A stretch of DNA of 64,000 nt from Urechidicola sp. (GTDB lineage Bacteria > Bacteroidota > Bacteroidia > Flavobacteriales > Flavobacteriaceae): the NCBI GenBank assembly GCA_028599075.1, contig JAQRMW010000119.1, positions 16,385-80,384 of the forward strand. Reading direction: 5' to 3'. The notes below the pieces were generated by a model. It was not told where the DNA came from and made no database searches. It saw nothing but the letters and a program-made list of their open reading frames with translations. Both the position numbers and the translations under genes were made by a program. Position 1 is the stretch's first letter. Each line of letters starts with the position of its first letter. This document shows, piece by piece, positions 56,902-64,000 of the stretch.

Positions 56902-57526
56902 TATGAAAAAGACATTTTTAGTAATTAGCCTCATTTTTTTACCGCTTACTTTTTTTGCTCAAGAAGAGAGTGTTTCAATTTTAGATAAAATTGCACAAGA
57001 AACCTGTGAGCATCTTAGTAGCGAAGACCTTAAAGATTTATCATCTGATGAATTAACTATTAAGTTGGGCTTATATATTATTAAACTCTATTCTGATTAT
57101 CAAGAAGAATTAAACGCTGAAGGGTTTAATATTGATTTTAGTGATGATGCTAATGGAGCTGAATATTTTGGTGAAAAAGTTGGAATCAATATGATAAAAT
57201 TCTGCCCAGAAGTACTTATGGCCTTAGCTGAGAATGAAGCTTTTTACGATGATGATGAATATGAAGTTGTTGAAGAATTTTATGCTGAAGGTAAATTGCT
57301 AAAATTAGAAGGGGAAGAGTTTAGCAATATACTAATAGTAGATACGGAAGGTAGAATTCAAAAGTTTTTATGGTTTGCTAATTTTGCAGGCTCAGATAAA
57401 ATTATGTATAGCGATTCTATTGAGGGGTTAGATGTTGGTATTACATATAAAAATACTGAATGTTATTCTCCTAAATTAAAAGAATACATTATCCGTAAAG
57501 AAATTCTTGAAATCATTTATTTGTAA
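56902..57526 (+). CDS. Secreted hypothetical protein
   Basis: MKKTFLVISLIFLPLTFFAQEES signal peptide. Confidence 0.65.
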
Positions 57527-57567
57527 AAAGAGTCATCAGTTCGAACTCAATCGAGACCCTATTATTT

Positions 57568-58464
57568 ATGTTTAAACACTACATCCAAGCAGCTAGATTA
57601 AGAACGCTACCATTATCGGTTTCTGGGATTATAGTTGGGAGTTTTCTAGCAGTATCAGACAATCACTTTGATTGGCAAATTTGTGTATTAGCGATATTCA
57701 CCACTCTTGGTTTACAAGTCTTATCAAATTTCGCCAATGATTTTGGCGATGGTGTAAAAGGAACAGATAATAAAGATAGAGTTGGACCTCAACGTGCTTT
57801 GCAAAGTGGTGTCATAACACCAAGGCAAATGAAGACAGCTATAATTATTACGAGTATCGTAACATTAGTTATTGCAATGCTACTCATTTATATTTCTTTC
57901 GGAAAAGAGAGTTTTCTGTATTCTTTACTGTTTTTTGGATTAGGTATTGCAAGTGTTGCTGCGGCAATAAAATATACAGTAGGTAAAAATGCCTATGGGT
58001 ATAGCGGATTGGGAGATGTATTTGTATTTCTCTTTTTTGGATTGCTGAGTGTAGTAGGGTCTTATTTCTTGTACACAAAGCAATTGAATTTTACTATTTT
58101 TTTACCTGCGGCATCTGTCGGAATGTTAAGTGCAGGAGTGTTGAATTTAAACAATATGCGTGATCAACTCTCTGATGCGAAATCTGGAAAGAATACGTTG
58201 GTAGTAAAAATTGGTGAGGAGTTTGCAAAATATTACCACTACTATTTAATTATTGCTTCATTTTTATGTGCCTTATTATTTGTGACAATTCAACATAGTT
58301 CGCCAATGCAATTTTTATTTATGATTGCATACATCCCAATCTATAAGCATTTGGTTGTAGTGCTGAAAAATAAGAATCCGCAGGATTTAGACCCTGAGTT
58401 AAAAAAGCTAGCACTGAGTACTTTTTTATTTTCAATACTTTTTGGAATAGGGTTTCTTATTTGA
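57568..58464 (+). CDS. menA: 1,4-dihydroxy-2-naphthoate octaprenyltransferase (MenA)
   Basis: ARLRTLPLSVSGIIVGSF...LQVLSNFANDFGDGVKGTDNKDRVGPQRALQSGVI. Confidence 0.93.
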   Translation: MFKHYIQAARLRTLPLSVSGIIVGSFLAVSDNHFDWQICVLAIFTTLGLQVLSNFANDFGDGVKGTDNKDRVGPQRALQSGVITPRQMKTAIIITSIVTLVIAMLLIYISFGKESFLYSLLFFGLGIASVAAAIKYTVGKNAYGYSGLGDVFVFLFFGLLSVVGSYFLYTKQLNFTIFLPAASVGMLSAGVLNLNNMRDQLSDAKSGKNTLVVKIGEEFAKYYHYYLIIASFLCALLFVTIQHSSPMQFLFMIAYIPIYKHLVVVLKNKNPQDLDPELKKLALSTFLFSILFGIGFLI

Positions 58465-58515
58465 ATATAATAAACTGACAATTATCATAAATAAAATACA
58501 AAAAGTATTTTATTT

Positions 58516-58917
58516 TTGTCGCAAATAAACCAAACATTGAAACAACAAATTCTAGGAACCTTTTTTTATATGCTTTATCTGTTCGCTATGCTGCAACCGA
58601 TAGTTCCTTTAATTGAATACTATTCTAACAAAGAATATATAGCAAGTGTGTTATGTGAGAATCGTGATAAACCTGCTTTAGCTTGTAACGGAAAATGCTA
58701 TTTAGAAAAACAATTGAAAAAAGCAAGTAAACAAGATACACACGACCATTCAGTTCCACAAATAGATTTGTCAAAGTATCCTGTTTCTCCACTAAATTAT
58801 ACGAATTATAATATAAATGAGTTTATAATTTTTAAAGTTGAAAAATTTTCAGCTCAAGAATTAGCAACACAAAATTTTTACACTTCTCTTTTAAAACCTC
58901 CACAATTAATTTCCTAA
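58516..58917 (+). CDS. Hypothetical membrane protein
   Basis: TM plus CENRDKPALACNGKCYLEKQLKK. Confidence 0.6.
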   Translation: MSQINQTLKQQILGTFFYMLYLFAMLQPIVPLIEYYSNKEYIASVLCENRDKPALACNGKCYLEKQLKKASKQDTHDHSVPQIDLSKYPVSPLNYTNYNINEFIIFKVEKFSAQELATQNFYTSLLKPPQLIS

Positions 58918-59174
58918 TTAGTAAGGTTGATTTTAGCTAGCTAAAATTATAGTTTAATTATTAGCTATGCAAGTTCGAGTAATTTTTGATAAAAAATTGT
59001 ATCGAGAAGAATTCCCTAATATGGATTTAAAAATTCTAAAGAGTTTATCAATCAACCATTAAATTTCACAAAAGCTAAAATTACCTGATTCATAAAGTCA
59101 TTTATTTTATGAATCAAACAAAAATATTATGGCTCAATACTAACTAAATGGGTCATGACTAAAAACATTATAAA

Positions 59175-61436
59175 ATGAAAAACATACTACTAAATATTTT
59201 AGTATTACTAGTTGTTGCATCTTCATATGCCCAATCAATTAAGGGGAGAATTGTTGATGCGCACACCAATGAAAGCATTGAAAATGCAACAATAAAAGTT
59301 ATTAGAACAAACGAATATGCCGTTTCTAATTTAGATGGGGAGTACACAATTACAGCTTCTGAAGGTGACTTGGTAGAAATATCACATGTTAGTTACAAAA
59401 CGGTACAAATTGAGCTAAGTGATGGGTTAGTTATCAAATTACAATTAGCATCAATTGACTTAAACGAAATTATTGTATCGGCAAATCCGTTAGAAGATAT
59501 TTCACAGTCAACTGTAATTAACGATGTTACAAAAAAAATCAGTCAACCTAGAAGTGTTGGTGATTTGTTTAAGGATATTAAAGGTTTCGGAATCACAAAA
59601 AAAGGAGCCTATGCTTCAGAACCTGTTTTCCGTTCGTTTAAATATGAGCAATTGAATATTCAGATAGATGGAGGGATGAAAGTTTTAAATGCTTGCCCTA
59701 ATAGAATGGACCCTATAACAACGCATATTATTCCTGAAGAAGTTGAAAAAATAGAAATTGTAAAAGGACCTTTTACTGTTAGATTTGGACAAAATTTTGG
59801 AGGTATTATAAACTTAGTTTTAAAAACTCCTTCAAAAGATAAACTTGGGTTTCAAGGAAGTATAGAAGGAGGTTACGAAACCAACGGAAACAATTTTGTT
59901 ACGGGTGCTTCTCTAGTTTATGTCGCTAAAAAGTTTGATGTAAACATCAATGGTTCGTATCGTGATTTTGGAGATTATAAAGATGGTGGCGGTGTTGAAG
60001 TGCCTTCATCATTTAAAACTACAGATTACTCTATAAAGCTTGGATATAACCCATCAGATAATCAACGCTTGCAATTGAATTGGAGACAATCTTTTGGTAG
60101 AGATATAGATCATGCTGGTTTACCGATGGACTCACCTTATGATGACAGTTATTTACTTGGGTTAGATTATAAAATAAACGAAGTATCTGACAAAATAGAA
60201 AGTATTTCAGCTAAAGTTTTTCACTCGTATGTAGATCATTTAATGACCAATGGTGGACGACCTAATTTTATGATGGTTGATTCTCAATCACCTGTAGAAG
60301 TTTGGATGTATGGCGGTAAAGCAGAGTTGGTTTATAAGCCTTCAGATAAATCTAAAATTTATACTGGTATCGACGCTAATTTAATTAGAAGAGAAGGAAA
60401 CAGAACTAGAATTGTTAAAATGATGAATGGTATGCCATTACCACAACCTATGACTTTTGTTGATAAAATTTGGCAAGATGCTACCTTAAATGATGTAGGA
60501 TTATTTGCTGAAGGTAAATTTAAAATTGCAGATTTTACAACATTAACTACAGGTATTAGATCAGATTTTATTTCAGCTTCTTTAGATGACCCTGCTCAAG
60601 ATTTTGAAGATTTATATGGCGGAATTATTGATGATCAGAATGAGGTTAACATCAGTGCAAATGCATCTGTAAAATATCAAAAAAATGGCTTCCAAGCACA
60701 GTTAGCTTTTGGTAGAGGTATGCGAACTGCATCTATGGTAGAGCGTTATATAAACCATTTTAATGTAGGAGTTGACCCGTATGAATATGTTGGCAACCCT
60801 AATTTAAAACCAGAAATTAATAATCAAATAGAAGCATCTTTTTCAAAAAAGATGGGTATCGTTGATATTAGTGCTTCTGTTTTTTATTCATTCTTACAAG
60901 ATTATATTACAGCCTTTGTGAATGAGGATATACCGAGAAAGTTTATGCCAACAACTCCACCGGTTTATGCTAAGCAATTCATTAATATTGATAAAGCTTC
61001 ACAAGTAGGATTTGAATTTTCTTTTGATGTACAGGCAACTGAGCGAATTAAATTCACTTCTGATATGTCTTATACAAGAGCTGAGAATATTGATTTTGAC
61101 GAACCTCTTGCTCAGATTCCACCATTTACCGCAATTTTAGGAGTTGAATTTAAAGAAGATAAATATTGGGTGTCTTTGAGTTCTAGGCTAGTTGCTGAAC
61201 AAACAAGAGTCTCAGAATCATTTATGGAACAAGAAGCTCCAGGATTTTCAACTGTAGATTTACGAGTTGGCTATGAGCCATTTAAAAATCTATCAGTAGG
61301 TGCAGCAGTGTTAAATATATTTGATACTACTTATTATGAGCATTTAAATTTCTCTTATGCAAATTCAAATACTTTAATGGGTAAAATCTATGAACCAGGT
61401 AGAAACTTCACTACTTATATTAAATATAGTTTTTAA
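59175..61436 (+). CDS. TonB-dependent receptor with carboxypeptidase-like regulatory domain
   Basis: IKGRIVDAHTNESIENATI...EKIEIVKGPFTVRFGQNFGGIINLVLKTP...YEPGRNFTTYIKYSF. Confidence 0.95.
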   Translation: MKNILLNILVLLVVASSYAQSIKGRIVDAHTNESIENATIKVIRTNEYAVSNLDGEYTITASEGDLVEISHVSYKTVQIELSDGLVIKLQLASIDLNEIIVSANPLEDISQSTVINDVTKKISQPRSVGDLFKDIKGFGITKKGAYASEPVFRSFKYEQLNIQIDGGMKVLNACPNRMDPITTHIIPEEVEKIEIVKGPFTVRFGQNFGGIINLVLKTPSKDKLGFQGSIEGGYETNGNNFVTGASLVYVAKKFDVNINGSYRDFGDYKDGGGVEVPSSFKTTDYSIKLGYNPSDNQRLQLNWRQSFGRDIDHAGLPMDSPYDDSYLLGLDYKINEVSDKIESISAKVFHSYVDHLMTNGGRPNFMMVDSQSPVEVWMYGGKAELVYKPSDKSKIYTGIDANLIRREGNRTRIVKMMNGMPLPQPMTFVDKIWQDATLNDVGLFAEGKFKIADFTTLTTGIRSDFISASLDDPAQDFEDLYGGIIDDQNEVNISANASVKYQKNGFQAQLAFGRGMRTASMVERYINHFNVGVDPYEYVGNPNLKPEINNQIEASFSKKMGIVDISASVFYSFLQDYITAFVNEDIPRKFMPTTPPVYAKQFINIDKASQVGFEFSFDVQATERIKFTSDMSYTRAENIDFDEPLAQIPPFTAILGVEFKEDKYWVSLSSRLVAEQTRVSESFMEQEAPGFSTVDLRVGYEPFKNLSVGAAVLNIFDTTYYEHLNFSYANSNTLMGKIYEPGRNFTTYIKYSF

Positions 61437-61482
61437 ATAGATAGAGGATAATATACTTCAATAGTTTTAAAATTTAAATCAC

Positions 61483-61518
61483 GGTAGTTGAAATAACTAC
61501 CGTGATTTTTTTTGTAAA
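61483..61518. terminator. Rho-independent-type terminator
   Basis: ATCACGGTAGTT-GAAAT-AACTACCGTGAT followed by T-run. Confidence 0.85.
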
Positions 61519-61629
61519 TTGCATGATACAATCTTTTTATTATGAAACGAGCATGCAAAATATTTTTCATCCTAGAGGATGCCAATAGCGAACAGCATGT
61601 GACCTTTAAAAAACAATAAATCTAGACAC

Positions 61630-62307
61630 ATGAAAATCACCTTTTTAGGACACGCGAGCTTACAAATAGAAATTGGCAATAAAACCATTATTGTAGATCC
61701 ATTTATTACAGGTAATGAATTGGCAAAGTCAATAGATGTTTATTCATTAAAAGCAGATTATATCCTTATTACCCATGCTCATCAAGATCATATTTTAGAT
61801 GTAGAAACTATTGCAAAAAATACAGGAGCAATAATTGTATCTAATTATGAAATCGTGATGCATTATGGTGCTATGGATTTAAAAGGTCACCCGATGAATC
61901 ATGGTGGTAGCTGGCAATTCGATTTTGGTCGAGTTACTTATACCAATGCTATTCATACTAGTTCTTTTCCTGATGGTAAATATGGAGGGCAACCAGGAGG
62001 ATTTATTATTGAATCCTCAGAAGGGAATGTTTATATTGCAGGAGACACAGCTTTGACAATGGACATGAAATTGATTCCGATGCAATGTAAATTAGACCTA
62101 GCCATTTTACCTATAGGTGATAATTTTACCATGGGAATTAAAAGCGCAGTAATCGCTGCTGATTTTATACAATGTGATAGAATTTTAGGATACCACTACG
62201 ATACTTTTGGATATATTGAAATTGATCATCAACAAGCCATTAATAAGTTTAAAGAGGCTGGTAAAAAATTGAATTTGCTAAAAATTGGGAGTAGCTTAGA
62301 ATTATAA
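61630..62307 (+). CDS. Metal-dependent hydrolase, beta-lactamase fold (UPF0173-like)
   Basis: KITFLGHASLQIEIGNKTIIVDPFITGN...ILITHAHQDHILDVE. Confidence 0.92.
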   Translation: MKITFLGHASLQIEIGNKTIIVDPFITGNELAKSIDVYSLKADYILITHAHQDHILDVETIAKNTGAIIVSNYEIVMHYGAMDLKGHPMNHGGSWQFDFGRVTYTNAIHTSSFPDGKYGGQPGGFIIESSEGNVYIAGDTALTMDMKLIPMQCKLDLAILPIGDNFTMGIKSAVIAADFIQCDRILGYHYDTFGYIEIDHQQAINKFKEAGKKLNLLKIGSSLEL

Positions 62308-62309
62308 AA

Positions 62310-62915
62310 ATGGTTGATAGATATAGGTTGTTAGTTGTTGGGGTAATACTGTTTATTAGTTGTGATGAGCAAACGGAAGTCTTAATTACCAATAGTGATA
62401 GGATAGATTTTTTAGTAGAAATTTTATCTGATACAACAGAGTTGAAAATTATTAAATCAAAAGATCAATTAATTTCTAATCATGCTTCTTTAATTAAACC
62501 TTTTTTTTGGACTATAGATAAAGATGATAACATAGAAGTTTACAGTGGGTCTGTCATAAAATATATATCTGATTCTTTAAGAGTTAACGACACGATATTT
62601 ATTAAAGAGCAAATTAAGCAAAATCGCTACTTTGATATGGATAAATTGGAAAGTTACGGATTTAGGATATTTGATAATAAGTACTATAATGAACATCCAG
62701 AAATTGATTGGCAAACTCGAAATGATATGATTGATAGTTTAAACATTGGAAAGAAATCATATAGAGTATTGCATATTTCAAAACCTATTTTTAATAAATC
62801 ATTCGATTTAGCTTTTATTAGAACAAGACATGGTCCAAGTGGACAAAGTCTTATACTTGAAAAAAAGGATCAAAAATGGATTAAAAAAAACATTTTAAGT
62901 AGCTATGTTGAGTAA
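62310..62915 (+). CDS. Putative lipoprotein
   Basis: MVDRYRLLVVGVILFISCDEQ lipobox-like. Confidence 0.6.
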   Translation: MVDRYRLLVVGVILFISCDEQTEVLITNSDRIDFLVEILSDTTELKIIKSKDQLISNHASLIKPFFWTIDKDDNIEVYSGSVIKYISDSLRVNDTIFIKEQIKQNRYFDMDKLESYGFRIFDNKYYNEHPEIDWQTRNDMIDSLNIGKKSYRVLHISKPIFNKSFDLAFIRTRHGPSGQSLILEKKDQKWIKKNILSSYVE

Positions 62916-62942
62916 CTTTTGTAAGCCAACAGCCAACAGCCA

Positions 62943-63842
62943 TCAACTATTTTCTTTTTTCCACTCCTCTAACATATCTTCAGATAAAATTCCTGTACCA
63001 TCATGTTTCCAACCTGGTGGTTTAATGAGATATTTTAGTTTATTTACAAAAGATGTTTTTGCTTTAAAAGCATCAGCAAACATATTACCCCATTCTTGAA
63101 AAGCGATTCTTAATAAATGATAAGTTTTGATATTAGTGGTCAATCCGTAAATCACTTTTTCTTCTTTTATTTCAGGTTGAAAAGTACCAAACATTCTATC
63201 CCAAATAATCAAGATTCCTGCATGATTTCTATCTAAGTATAAAGGGTTACTTCCGTGATGAACTCTGTGGTGAGATGGTGTGTTAAAAATATACTCAAAC
63301 CATTTTGGCATTTTGTTGATAAGTTCGGTATGTATCCAGTATTGATAAATTAAACTGATTGACATCTGAGTTAAAATCATCAATGGGTGAAAACCGATAA
63401 ATCCCAACCAAATCCAAAATATCCAACTATAAAAACCACCAGTCCAAGTTTGTCGTAAAGCGGTACTTAAATTATATTCTTCTGATGAATGGTGCACCAC
63501 ATGCGATGCCCAAAAGATTCTGCTTTTATGGCTAATTCTATGAAACCAGTAGTAAGCAAAATCATCTAAGAAGAAAATCAATAACCAAGACCACCATTCA
63601 AATGGGATAGTTGCAACTCTATAATATTCCCAAACATAAGTAAACAAAAAGAGTACGATTGCTTTTGAGGCTAAGCCAATAAAGACATTCCCTATAAGTC
63701 CGGTAGAAATTGATGTTACCGCATCTTTAACCTTGTATGATTTTGGTGAATGCTTCGCTATGATTAAACCCTCAATTATTACTGTGATTACAAAGAAAGG
63801 GATGGCAAAATATATTAATGGCGGAATATCGGGTACGTACAT
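62943..63842 (-). CDS. Sterol desaturase/fatty acid hydroxylase family protein
   Basis: FLDDFAYYWFHRISHKSRIFWASHVVHHSSEEYN...HHRVHHGSNPLYLDRNHAGILIIWDRMFGTF. Confidence 0.93.
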   Translation of the reverse strand: MYVPDIPPLIYFAIPFFVITVIIEGLIIAKHSPKSYKVKDAVTSISTGLIGNVFIGLASKAIVLFLFTYVWEYYRVATIPFEWWSWLLIFFLDDFAYYWFHRISHKSRIFWASHVVHHSSEEYNLSTALRQTWTGGFYSWIFWIWLGFIGFHPLMILTQMSISLIYQYWIHTELINKMPKWFEYIFNTPSHHRVHHGSNPLYLDRNHAGILIIWDRMFGTFQPEIKEEKVIYGLTTNIKTYHLLRIAFQEWGNMFADAFKAKTSFVNKLKYLIKPPGWKHDGTGILSEDMLEEWKKENS

Positions 63843-63880
63843 AATTGGTGTTTATCAGAAAATAAAAATAAGATAAATAA

Positions 63881-64000
63881 TCAAATAAAATATTCGGTGG
63901 TATGAGAAATTTCCTTTAAGACAAATGAGCTTTCTAAAAAACCAATATTTTCAATTTTCGAAAGTTTTGAACGCACAAAGTCGTGGTATAAATCTAGACT
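63881..64000 (-). CDS. Lrp/AsnC-type regulator, C-terminal end (runs off the window)
   Basis: Minus-strand SLDLYHDFVRSKLSKIENIGFLESSFVLKEISHTTEYFI*. Confidence 0.65.
   Translation of the reverse strand, partial: SLDLYHDFVRSKLSKIENIGFLESSFVLKEISHTTEYFI

Noticed and set aside
58970-59060. Possible gene remnant upstream of the TonB receptor
   Set aside because: No ORF of convincing length or motif
1-64000. CRISPR array, diversity-generating retroelement, retron or restriction-modification defence island
   Set aside because: No regularly spaced repeats, no reverse transcriptase and no restriction endonuclease or cas-like ORF in the track

Overview
AT-rich window from a Bacteroidota/Flavobacteriia-type chromosome. 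About 59% is a Mu-like (transposable) prophage, which I place at about 526..38156 (37.6 kb). It splits a host DUF3307 membrane-protein gene: the N-terminal part is at 38157..38656 and the C-terminal part at 308..525, both on the minus strand. The prophage has 27-bp imperfect terminal inverted repeats and an apparent 4-bp target duplication (CGTT). In phage orientation it runs right to left: S24-type repressor, small HTH protein, MuA-like DDE transposase, MuB-like ATPase, many small early ORFs, a BRO-type antirepressor, then an oppositely oriented block (lipoprotein, tRNA, terminase, portal, MuF, tape measure, tail completion). After that come prohead protease, capsid, sheath, tube, frameshifting tail chaperone, baseplate, an embedded lysis cassette, fibres and a truncated methyltransferase cassette in a mom-like position. 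The remaining 26 kb is ordinary host sequence (SatD, ECF sigma, TsaD, TamB-like, LptD-like, amidase, MlaD, Fe-S oxidoreductases, MenA, TonB receptor, sterol desaturase and others). The most interesting signals are: (i) a crossing three-stem (pseudoknot-like) element at 1527..1630; (ii) a 53-nt D-arm-less tRNA-like minihelix at 32925..32977; (iii) an initiator-like phage tRNA(CAT); (iv) a prohead protease gene out of frame by exactly one unit of a 4-bp repeat; (v) a -1 frameshift signal in the tail chaperone gene; (vi) a MuF protein with a PBECR2-like C-terminal nuclease domain; and (vii) a possible leader-peptide/alternative-hairpin element upstream of the antirepressor. Protein assignments come from reading motifs by eye. 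No database search was run.
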